Below are positions 1-6,192 of a stretch of 39,755 nucleotides of DNA, in pieces. Numbering within the stretch: position 1 is the first letter of the stretch; each line of letters begins with the position of its first letter. This DNA is from Anaerolineales bacterium HSG25. GTDB taxonomy: Bacteria > Chloroflexota > Anaerolineae > 4572-78 > J111. The position numbers and the translations under genes were made by a program. The notes beneath the pieces are model-generated. The model was not told the DNA's origin and searched no databases. It worked only from the letters and a program-made list of their open reading frames with translations. The DNA lies in NCBI GenBank assembly GCA_030377865.1, contig JAUCGA010000028.1, positions 1 to 39,755 of the forward strand. Reading direction: 5' to 3'.

Positions 1-113
1 CACCCCACTGTTGCCAGTAACGCACGTTTCGATAGGATACTGCTGGTAGAACAGCAGGTTATTTCCCGACTTTGGTCGGGTCTAACATGTACTCACGTGA
101 CTTCGTGTCGCAC

Positions 114-163
114 CAGAATTTACAGGATAGGAGAATAAAAATTCTCTTATCCTGTAAATTCTG
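114..163. repeat. Inverted repeat, 23-bp arms
   Basis: Arms 114-136 and 141-163 are reverse complements with one mismatch, separated by 4 bases. It would form a long hairpin in RNA. There is no T-tract directly after it on the plus strand, so it is listed as a palindrome and not as a terminator. Confidence 0.7.
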
Positions 164-333
164 CTCTAAACAGCGTAAATACTGTGGACTATTTGAGTTG
201 TGCGGAGTCTTCAAAAAGTGTTAGTACAGCGTTAAATAAATTTTGCGCGGGCTTTTTGATTGGCGGTCATATCTCCTCGAACCGTTTCCTGCGCCCGCTC
301 GGTAAAATGGTATGCTGAGAATTTAATCGAATC

Positions 334-371
334 AAAAAAAGGGAGCAGATTCTATCTGCTCCCTTTTTGTT
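334..371 (-). terminator. Intrinsic terminator after ald
   Basis: Arms GGGAGCAGAT (341-350) and ATCTGCTCCC (354-363) form a perfect 10-bp stem with a 3-base loop. A run of seven A (334-340) gives the T-tract for minus-strand transcripts leaving ald; the T-run 364-368 could also stop plus-strand transcripts, so it may work both ways. Confidence 0.85.
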
Positions 372-388
372 TAACGCTTGTCGTATCC

Positions 389-1504
389 TTACCCCAAAAA
401 CTCGCTCACTGGAGTGTAGGATAAATCAAACGCCTCGGCCACAGCTTGATAGGTCACTTGACCGTCAATCACGTTGGCTCCGGGTTTGATTTCGTCGTTT
501 TCTTGCATGGCTCGTTGCCAGCCTTTGTCGGCAATTTGTAGGGCATAAGGTAGGGTCGCATTGGTCAAGGCTAAGGTTGATGTTTTTGCCACTGCGCCGG
601 GCATGTTCGCGACACAGTAATGAACGACTCCATCAATCTCGTAAACAGGTTTGGTGTGGGTAGTTGGCTGGGAGGTCTCGAAACAACCGCCTTGATCAAT
701 CGCCACATCAACCAGTACCGAGCCGGGTTTCATGGTCGAGAGCATGTCACGCGTCACTAAACGAGGGGCTTTGGCTCCGGCAACCAATACCGCTCCAATG
801 ACCACATCAGCCTCTTTGACCAACCGACGTACGGTGGCTTTGTTCGACATAATTGGGATACAGTTACTAGGCATAATTTCGGACAAATAGCGTAAACGGT
901 CAAGGTTTTTATCTAAAATATAGACTTTTGCGCCCAAACCACAGGCCATCTGAGCCGCATTAATTCCGACCACGCCGCCGCCAATCACGACCACGGTGCC
1001 GGGTTCTACGCCAGTAACACCGCCTAATAGCACTCCACTGCCACCTTGAGCCATCTCCAAATATTTAGCGCCTTGTTGGGTCGCCATGCGACCGGCCACC
1101 TCGCTCATAGGGATCAGGAGAGGGAGCGAGCCATCCTCTTTTTGGATTGTTTCGTAGGCAATACAGACCGCTTTCGATTCAATAAGGGCCTTGGTCAGTC
1201 GTTCTTCGGCGGCCAGATGGAGATAGGTGAAGACAATTTGGCCGGATCGAATTAGTTCATACTCGGAGGGTTGTGGTTCTTTAACATGCATGACCATGTC
1301 GGCTCGGTCAAACACTGTTTTCGCGGTCTCAACAATCTCAGCGCCATGCTCAATGTAGGTCGCGTCGGAAAACCCACTGCCCACACCAGCATTTGTCTCG
1401 ACAAGGACAGTATGTCCATGCTGAACCATCTCTTCAACTCCGGCGGGGGTCATACAAACCCGATTTTCTGCGATTTTAATCTCTTTCAAAATTCCAACAA
1501 TCAT
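389..1504 (-). CDS. ald: Alanine dehydrogenase
   Basis: NAD-dependent oxidative deamination of L-alanine to pyruvate and ammonium (or the reverse), a cytosolic hexameric enzyme in the family. The 371-residue length is normal. The catalytic and substrate residues known for the family fall at the expected numbers: Lys75 in HVKEP, His96 in YLHLA, Asp270 in DVAIDQGG. The nucleotide-binding glycine motif GGGVVG is at 175-180. The start is supported by AAGGAG about 9 bases upstream of the ATG. It is a single-gene unit with its own probable promoter upstream and a strong terminator downstream. In this window it could dispose of alanine made by the aminotransferases encoded further right; that link is inference. 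Confidence 0.97.
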   Translation of the reverse strand: MIVGILKEIKIAENRVCMTPAGVEEMVQHGHTVLVETNAGVGSGFSDATYIEHGAEIVETAKTVFDRADMVMHVKEPQPSEYELIRSGQIVFTYLHLAAEERLTKALIESKAVCIAYETIQKEDGSLPLLIPMSEVAGRMATQQGAKYLEMAQGGSGVLLGGVTGVEPGTVVVIGGGVVGINAAQMACGLGAKVYILDKNLDRLRYLSEIMPSNCIPIMSNKATVRRLVKEADVVIGAVLVAGAKAPRLVTRDMLSTMKPGSVLVDVAIDQGGCFETSQPTTHTKPVYEIDGVVHYCVANMPGAVAKTSTLALTNATLPYALQIADKGWQRAMQENDEIKPGANVIDGQVTYQAVAEAFDLSYTPVSEFLG

Positions 1505-1562
1505 AGTGATGCGCTCCTTAGTAATTGGTGACGATAATAGTCAAAGTCGTTTATTCGGGATC

Positions 1563-1573
1563 AGTATACCAAA
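1563..1573 (-). promoter_or_regulatory. Possible extended -10 promoter of ald
   Basis: On the minus strand TGGTATACT (TG-n-TATACT) lies about 60 bases upstream of the ald start. The -35 region is poor, which an extended -10 can tolerate. Weak, sequence-only call. Confidence 0.35.
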
Positions 1574-1591
1574 TTATCAAACCAGATACAC

Positions 1592-1630
1592 CCCCTAAAA
1601 TGTTGGGGATTTTAGCCAACATTTTAGGGG
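1592..1630. repeat. Inverted repeat, 15-bp arms
   Basis: CCCCTAAAATGTTGG (1592-1606) and its exact reverse complement (1616-1630) are separated by 9 bases. It lies in the 544-base gap upstream of ald. No good T-tract follows. Confidence 0.65.
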
Positions 1631-1645
1631 TTTAGAATGATCCTA

Positions 1646-1700
1646 AATAAGTTGCACGCTCCAGAGTGGTTCACTCTTAGAGATTGAACCACTCTTAGGC
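1646..1700. repeat. Dispersed hairpin repeat (TGAACCACTCT type), copy 1
   Basis: The segment holds GAGTGGTTCA and its imperfect reverse complement TGAACCACTC, preceded by TAAATAAGTTGCACG. A second copy in opposite orientation is at 26218-26275, sharing the TAAATAAGTTGC(A/G)CG lead and the GGTTCA/TGAACC arms. It is a dispersed palindromic repeat. Confidence 0.6.
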
Positions 1701-1735
1701 AATTCCAAGAAAATAAATCTCCCAAATTGAGCAGA

Positions 1736-1816
1736 GTCTCTACCCCCCTCAGTCCCCCCTGCTAGGGGGGAAGCGGCTCCTCCCCCTAGCAGGGGGAGGC
1801 TGGGAGGGGGTAGAGT
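1736..1816. repeat. GC-rich palindromic repeat (CTACCCCC...GGGGGTAG), copy 1
   Basis: Starts with CTCTACCCCCCTCAGTCCCC and ends with GGGAGGGGGTAGAG, with internal CCCCCTAGCAGGGGG pairs. A related copy with the same terminal motifs is at 19108-19221. Non-coding, hairpin-prone. Confidence 0.7.
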
Positions 1817-1908
1817 GTCACAATGGTTTTGGGAGGTTTTAAATTCTGGAACTTCCTATGACAAACTGCACAAGTTAATTAATTTCCGATTCCTTATCAT
1901 ACTACTTG

Positions 1909-2047
1909 GTACCCGACATCTTGATTAGAGAAAGGATTTTTCGACAGGGTTGACAGGATTTTTTGCTTTTAATCTTGTTAATTCTGTTAATCCTATCAGA
2001 TATTATTCTATAATTATCCTAGACTAAACATTTTGTCGGATAGCAAG
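1909..2047. mobile_element. 139-bp palindromic element, TACCCGACA ends, 13-bp flanking duplication
   Basis: Ends are GTACCCGACATC on the left and TGTCGGATAGCAAG on the right. The flanks ATCATACTACTTG (1896-1908) and ATCATACTACCTG (2048-2060) form a 13-bp direct repeat with one T/C difference, as expected of a target-site duplication. The centre carries two or three 9-base motifs of the ACAGGATTR type in inverted arms. The right duplication contains the stop codon of the carbonic-anhydrase-like gene, so the element inserted exactly at the gene end. A close relative is at 32027-32173. It encodes nothing; any movement would need a transposase from elsewhere. Confidence 0.7.
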
Positions 2048-2048
2048 A

Positions 2049-2753
2049 TCATACTACCTGAACATGGCGTAGGTCAACCCAATCATCGTTGGTTGGGCCT
2101 GTGTTGATTAAAATACCTCCAGCCAGTACGATTCTGGCACAGTGGAACTCTGCTCGGGTGGCTGTTATGAGGGCATGGATCTGTTGATGGATAAGTTCGT
2201 AAGCAACCTCTGTAATTTCATGTTGTGGTAGCTTCGCGGTCAGAATCCGCTCTCGATGTACCGTTAACCAGCGAACTAGCATGGCTTGTTGAAGGTCATC
2301 ATCCTCAGCCTCGACTGTGGGGCTGACCTGAGAAACGGACGGATTCGCTTGTAGATGGAGCAAGGCCAGCATTAATGCACCACAAGAGTTTCCTGTTTTA
2401 GCCTGCCCTCGCCGACACAGTGCGCCTAGCGTTCCCTGTGGGGTAATTCCAATATGAGGGCCATAGAAGATAAAGGCTGTACCGTCATCTGGGACATGGT
2501 GGGCGTAGGCGCTCATCCCTGTCCGTCCAACAAAGGGGTAGCCAGCTAGGCCGCCTAACACAAACCCAGCATCGAGATTTTGCTGAAGCTTAATTGAGGC
2601 AAAATTTACCTCATCCACACATATTGAGGTGGCGAGTAGCGTCTGCTTACGGTCTCCGCCAAACTCATTTTCTAAACGTTGTAACAGGTCGGCTCGGACA
2701 TCCTCGCTCGGTTTAGCTTGGGGGTAATAGGTTAGAATCTGTTGTTGCCACAT
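2049..2753 (-). CDS. LCIB-type (beta-class fold) carbonic anhydrase-like protein
   Basis: Probably a member of the LCIB/LCIC family, first known from algal inorganic-carbon uptake and including active zinc carbonic anhydrases. Numbering from the ATG at 2753 (234 residues): Cys45 and Asp47 lie in a CVDEVN motif, His85-His86 in AHHVPDDG, and Cys124 in NSCGAL, with a glycine-rich GYPFVGRTG stretch between. This Cys-x-Asp...His...Cys order matches the zinc site described for the family. The ATG at 2753 is preferred over the in-frame one at 2774 because AGAGGA sits 6 bases before it. No membrane segment or signal peptide. It stands alone, with a mobile element touching its stop codon. No carboxysome or RuBisCO gene is in the window, so a role in CO2/bicarbonate supply is inference. 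Family call from memory of motifs only. Confidence 0.7.
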   Translation of the reverse strand: MWQQQILTYYPQAKPSEDVRADLLQRLENEFGGDRKQTLLATSICVDEVNFASIKLQQNLDAGFVLGGLAGYPFVGRTGMSAYAHHVPDDGTAFIFYGPHIGITPQGTLGALCRRGQAKTGNSCGALMLALLHLQANPSVSQVSPTVEAEDDDLQQAMLVRWLTVHRERILTAKLPQHEITEVAYELIHQQIHALITATRAEFHCARIVLAGGILINTGPTNDDWVDLRHVQVV

Positions 2754-2810
2754 ATTTTTCCTCTTTAAGGTCAATATATTGTTAAAAAAGTAATGCGGGG
2801 CTTTGTCTCA

Positions 2811-3036
2811 AACACCTCCGAGGAGCTACGCACCTCGGAGGAGAACGACTTCGCGTGTTTTCCTGATCGTTGCGATGATGTCATCGCAACGGGTATTTGG
2901 CGGGTAGCGCGAAGCCTTCTTGAAGGAGGATACACCCGCCTAGAAACCCGATTTCTTAAAGAAATCGGGTTTCTGACACTCTTTCTGGCGAGTTCACTGA
3001 ATATTTACAGCAGGTACACATCCGTTACCATCATGG
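2811..3036. repeat. Composite of three dispersed palindromic repeats
   Basis: From left to right: ACCTCCGAGG/CCTCGGAGG hairpin (2814-2842, related to 6110-6142 and 9547-9560); a GATCGTTGCGAT/ATCGCAACGGG...GGCGGGTA hairpin unit (2864-2940, related to 10858-10937 and 24373-24450); and a left-truncated copy of the 91-bp GTAA element (2941-3008, with the TTCACTGAATATTTAC end intact). The tail ATCCGTTACCATCATGGA (3019-3036) continues the second unit as seen uninterrupted at 24451-24485, so the GTAA element was inserted into it and then lost its left end. Confidence 0.75.
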
Positions 3037-3053
3037 ATACACTTCTGTTTCTG

Positions 3054-4625
3054 TTATGCTTGAGTTTTGTTTTGCGGGTCAATCGGTAGTTCAATCGTAA
3101 AAGTACTGCCCTGACCAGAGGTGCTCTCGACCCACACTCGTCCACCATGTGCTTCGACCACGGCCTTGACAAGGAACAGCCCCAGCCCTGTACCGGGTGC
3201 TTGTCGAGCTAGTCGATTATCGACCCGATAAAAACGGTCAAAAATATGTTCATGGTCAGCGGGAGGGATGCCGATACCTTCGTCTCGCACTGAGAGTTGT
3301 ACCATGTCGGCATGGGTCACATCCCCAAAAACCGAGATGATACCCCCTTCGGGACTGTATTTGATGGCGTTACCCATAAGATTGGTCAGCACTTCCCACA
3401 TGCGTTCATAGTCACCAGATATGGGTGGATAATCTTCTGGAAAATCAAGCTCAAACTGATGTTTGTCGGTCGTGGTTTGCAGGTTCTCAACCGCATTTTT
3501 AGCTAAATCGGCCAAATTCAGGTCGCTCAAGCGGAGCTTAAAACCACCCGCCTGCAATCGACTCGCCTCTAGTAGATTGGTAATTAGTCGGTCAAGACGG
3601 TCAGCCTCTTCCTCAATCACGGCCAATCCATCAGCCAGAGTGGCCTTGTCCCAATTGGCATCCTCACGGGCCAACGTTCCGGCATAACCCTTAATAATGC
3701 TGACGGGCGTTTTTAGCTCATGCGAAATAACCGATAGCAGAGTTTGTTTTAACTGCTCGGCCTCACGAAACTGGGTGATGTCTCGCACATTAGCAATAAT
3801 TTGCCCAACCTCTCCATCAGCATTGGTCTGTAGCGAGTAGTTGTCAGCATAGGTAATTGCTAACCCATCAGCTCGACGGTGAATCCCCTCAGCATATAAC
3901 CGCCCCCCCGTCGGACGGCGAATTAACGGACATGTAGCATGACAAACGCTAACACCCTGTGATGTTTGCAGATTCAGAATCTCGTAGCATGGTCGCCCGA
4001 CGGCTTCTTCTGTCGGAATCCCAGTCTGTTGAACCAGCGCCTTATTCCAAGTTTGGATAATCCGGTAAGGGTTGATAATCATGACCCCGTCACCACTGTT
4101 CTCGATGATGGCGTTCAGCCGCTCTCGCTCGGCATTGACTTCTTGATAAAGCCGCGCGTTTTGCACTGAAATAGCCGCTTGGTTGGCAAAAGAGCTTAAT
4201 ACATGCTGGTCATTTTCACTAAACGCGGCCCCATGATTCCGAAAGATAAAAATATAACCGATAATCTCTGGCCCAATCTCTAGGGGTAGAGCGACGACCT
4301 GACGCAGGGTGACACCCGCCGCTCGCGAGGCAAGAGCGAGGCGAAACGTGATATTTGACGTGTCGGGTTGATCCGAATCGCTATCCAAATCTTCCCAGAG
4401 GGGTTTAAAAAGGGGGAGCGCCTGAATCGGCAGGCCGATACTGGCGTAGGGGGCAAAACTGTTATCACTACGACGCAGAGTGATTAACCCCGCTTGACCA
4501 GCTAACATGTCGCTGGCACTTTGCAAGGTTAGCTCTAATAGAGAGGATAAATCAAGCCGAGCGGTCATGGCTCGGCTTATGTTTAACAGATAATCTCGTT
4601 GTCGGAGGCGAAAATCAGGTAACAT
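3054..4625 (-). CDS. GAF-PAS sensor histidine kinase
   Basis: Soluble two-component sensor. Numbering from the ATG at 4625 (523 residues): GAF domain about 15-165, PAS about 170-285, dimerisation/phosphoacceptor domain with SHELKTP (His302), then an HATPase domain with NLMGNAIKYSPEGG, DEGIGIP and GTGLGLFL boxes near the end. No membrane segment, so the signal is probably cytoplasmic; the PAS domain has a CHATC cysteine pair that could bind metal or respond to redox state (inference). The ATG at 4625 lies 4 bases after the stop of the upstream TPR-like gene, so translational coupling is likely; an in-frame ATG at 4673 would overlap that gene by 44 bases and lacks domain support. No response regulator is adjacent. 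Confidence 0.92.
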   Translation of the reverse strand: MLPDFRLRQRDYLLNISRAMTARLDLSSLLELTLQSASDMLAGQAGLITLRRSDNSFAPYASIGLPIQALPLFKPLWEDLDSDSDQPDTSNITFRLALASRAAGVTLRQVVALPLEIGPEIIGYIFIFRNHGAAFSENDQHVLSSFANQAAISVQNARLYQEVNAERERLNAIIENSGDGVMIINPYRIIQTWNKALVQQTGIPTEEAVGRPCYEILNLQTSQGVSVCHATCPLIRRPTGGRLYAEGIHRRADGLAITYADNYSLQTNADGEVGQIIANVRDITQFREAEQLKQTLLSVISHELKTPVSIIKGYAGTLAREDANWDKATLADGLAVIEEEADRLDRLITNLLEASRLQAGGFKLRLSDLNLADLAKNAVENLQTTTDKHQFELDFPEDYPPISGDYERMWEVLTNLMGNAIKYSPEGGIISVFGDVTHADMVQLSVRDEGIGIPPADHEHIFDRFYRVDNRLARQAPGTGLGLFLVKAVVEAHGGRVWVESTSGQGSTFTIELPIDPQNKTQA

Positions 4626-4629
4626 GAGA

Positions 4630-5148
4630 TTAGCCGGGGTTGAGTGAACTGAGCAAGAAATAGGCCGCGCCACTTCCGATGGCGAACACCACCACCGATA
4701 AGGCTAAACCAAAAGCCACTAAAACCGGTGTGGGCGTATCTGTCTGAGCAGAACGGCCGGTTTTGGAGAGCGCTTTTTTCTTCTTTTTTCTCTTAGCAGG
4801 TTCATCAGCAACAGCCTCGTCCTCACTCATCTCTTCTAGCCATTCGGGTGAGTCATCCTCCTCAAGTGGTTCCGGCTCGGGTGCTTCAATATCAAACGCG
4901 GCTCGCAACGGATCCATCTGTGGATCCAAACTCCGTAGCCCTTCTTTGGCAATCCGACTTTTTTTGTTGATTTTGAGGACGTTATTGTAGCAAACTCGTT
5001 TATCCTCGGCCTCAGTTAACACATCGGCTAACCCTAACCAAGCCTCTTCATCTCGAGGATTTTCTTGGATGATTGTCTCGAACATCAGACGAGATTGTTG
5101 AATCGCGCCTTGATCGGCGGCTTCTTTTGCTTCTGCAATTGTTGGCAT
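4630..5148 (-). CDS. TPR-like protein with C-terminal membrane anchor (second paralogue)
   Basis: 172 residues. Residues 1-75 form TPR-like helical hairpins (MPTIAEAKEAADQG, then ARLMFE-type and EEAWLGLADVL helices). An acidic linker with EPEPLEEDD (about 85-115) and a lysine-rich run (KRKKKKK, about 118-125) precede one C-terminal transmembrane helix (about 146-168, ALSVVVFAIGSGAAYFLL). The layout suggests a tail-anchored protein with its TPR part in the cytosol. It is the paralogue of the gene at 5344-5799, from which a hairpin element separates it. It ends 4 bases before the histidine kinase start, so the two are probably made together. No clear Shine-Dalgarno precedes its ATG. Function unknown; a scaffold role near the kinase is inference. 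Confidence 0.85.
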   Translation of the reverse strand: MPTIAEAKEAADQGAIQQSRLMFETIIQENPRDEEAWLGLADVLTEAEDKRVCYNNVLKINKKSRIAKEGLRSLDPQMDPLRAAFDIEAPEPEPLEEDDSPEWLEEMSEDEAVADEPAKRKKKKKALSKTGRSAQTDTPTPVLVAFGLALSVVVFAIGSGAAYFLLSSLNPG

Positions 5149-5170
5149 GATTCTGTACCGTTTTTATGAC

Positions 5171-5330
5171 CAAAAGTTTATCGTTTCATTCATGACCTGA
5201 CATGTTGATAAAATTAAAAGCATTTTTCGACAGGATTAACAGAATTGACAGGATTACAGGCAAAAAATCCTGTTAATTCTGTTAATCCTGTCAGATATTG
5301 TTTTAGCCATGTTGAAATGATAAACCTCTG
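5171..5330. mobile_element. ~160-bp hairpin element with 9-bp iterated arms and 6-bp duplication
   Basis: Ends CAAAAGTTTATC and GATAAACCTCTG are imperfect inverted repeats; TATGAC flanks it on both sides (5165-5170, 5331-5336). The arms consist of 9-base iterations (ACAGGATTA / ACAGAATTG / ACAGGATTA) facing their reverse complements (AATCCTGTT...), so the RNA folds into a long stem. Family members are at 7609-7743, 18538-18689, 24488-24592 and 25162-25306. It lies between the two TPR-like paralogues, 22 bases upstream of the second start, and may have separated that gene from its original ribosome site. Confidence 0.8.
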
Positions 5331-5343
5331 TATGACCTAAATT

Positions 5344-5799
5344 CTACATTATTAAAAAGTAAATAATTAAGCCGAGACTGACAATCAGTACCAAAAACGA
5401 AATTCCCAGAACGGCGATTAAAATTGGTAATTTAGATGTGTCGGTCTGTTTCGACGTTTTCTTAGATTTTTTTGACTTTTTTTGTTTGCGTGACGACGTT
5501 GATGACAAAACCGCAGACGATGGTTTATCCTCTTCATCACCTCGTACCATCGACACCCAGCTTGGCACAGCTTGATCAATGTCTCGCAAGGCATCTTTCG
5601 CCCGCGCATTACGGGGATTAATCCGTAATACCTTTTGGTAACATTGTTGTTGTTGTTCTTTGTCAGGAACAACTTCGGCTAAACCGAGCCAAGCCTCTTC
5701 AGAGCGATTGTTTTCTTGCAAAATCGCTTCATACATCAGACGGGCTTGTTGGAGTAGCCCTTGATCGGCGGCTTGTTTGGCTTCAGCAATTGTTGGCAT
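5344..5799 (-). CDS. TPR-like protein with C-terminal membrane anchor (first paralogue)
   Basis: 151 residues. The N-terminal 75 residues are TPR-like and clearly homologous to the next gene (MPTIAEAKQAADQG versus MPTIAEAKEAADQG; EEAWLGLAEV versus EEAWLGLADV). A Ser/Lys-rich linker (about 92-122, KQKKSKKSKK) leads to a strongly hydrophobic C-terminal helix (about 124-150). The positive linker directly before the helix fits an N-in tail anchor. AGGAG lies 7 bases before the ATG. It is the first gene of a probable three-gene minus-strand unit with the second paralogue and the GAF-PAS kinase, a tandem duplication. Function not recognised. Confidence 0.85.
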   Translation of the reverse strand: MPTIAEAKQAADQGLLQQARLMYEAILQENNRSEEAWLGLAEVVPDKEQQQQCYQKVLRINPRNARAKDALRDIDQAVPSWVSMVRGDEEDKPSSAVLSSTSSRKQKKSKKSKKTSKQTDTSKLPILIAVLGISFLVLIVSLGLIIYFLIM

Positions 5800-6192
5800 G
5801 AATGTAGCTCCTGATAAGGTTAGCGCTGTTTTGTACCATACAATTTTACTATAAATTAAAGTTATTGTAAACTAGACATAACGAATTATCTTTGTCTTAC
5901 TGAGGATTAATTGGCTCGTTGGGGTTTTCTGTGCAAACGTGTCATCATCTTCCCGCAAGTTTTAAACTTGCGGGAAGATTGCCCATCAAAGCATCTAATT
6001 TAAGGCGTAGTTTTGAGTTACACGGAATCTACCAGAGAACCGATCAATTAACGTGTGCATTGGCGCGTCGGCTTCCAGCCGACATAACCTTCAAGGACGC
6101 TGAGCCGTTCTCCTCCGAGGTATGTAGTTTTCCTCGGAGGTGTTCCGCAGGATTTATGCCCACCTACTTAGGTAAAAGGAAACATTATATCC
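5800..6192. other. Divergent intergenic region with hairpin repeats
   Basis: Holds divergent upstream regions of the TPR-like and hydantoinase genes. It contains a perfect palindrome with 16-bp arms at 5947-5979 (ATCTTCCCGCAAGTTT and complement; near copy at 12660-12692), a short GTCGGCTTCCAGCCGAC hairpin (6067-6083), and the uninterrupted form of a repeat (6091-6142, AAGGACGC...CTCCTCCGAGGTATG) whose copy at 9428-9565 is split by a mobile element. No gene seen. Confidence 0.6.

Larger units (their letters stand above)
1..388. other. Left-edge gap, no identified gene
   Basis: No recognisable RNA or protein gene. A plus-strand frame is open from base 1 to a TAA at 136-138 (45 codons) and could be the end of a gene cut by the edge, but it resembles nothing I know. 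A short minus-strand frame ending at 232 (C-terminal residues like TANQKARAKFI) also looks protein-like but has no start; it may be a gene remnant. Hairpins lie at 67-80, 114-163 and 341-363. Confidence 0.4.

Noticed and set aside
1-300. Structured RNA (tmRNA, RNase P or 6S) at the left edge
   Set aside because: Short hairpins are present, but I could not match the conserved core of any of these RNAs.
2793-3089. Plus-strand 98-codon frame
   Set aside because: Made of translated dispersed repeats and overlaps the end of the histidine kinase gene.
5171-5330. CRISPR array from the repeated ACAGGATTA motifs
   Set aside because: The motifs are 9 bp apart, inverted, with no spacers; no cas genes nearby.
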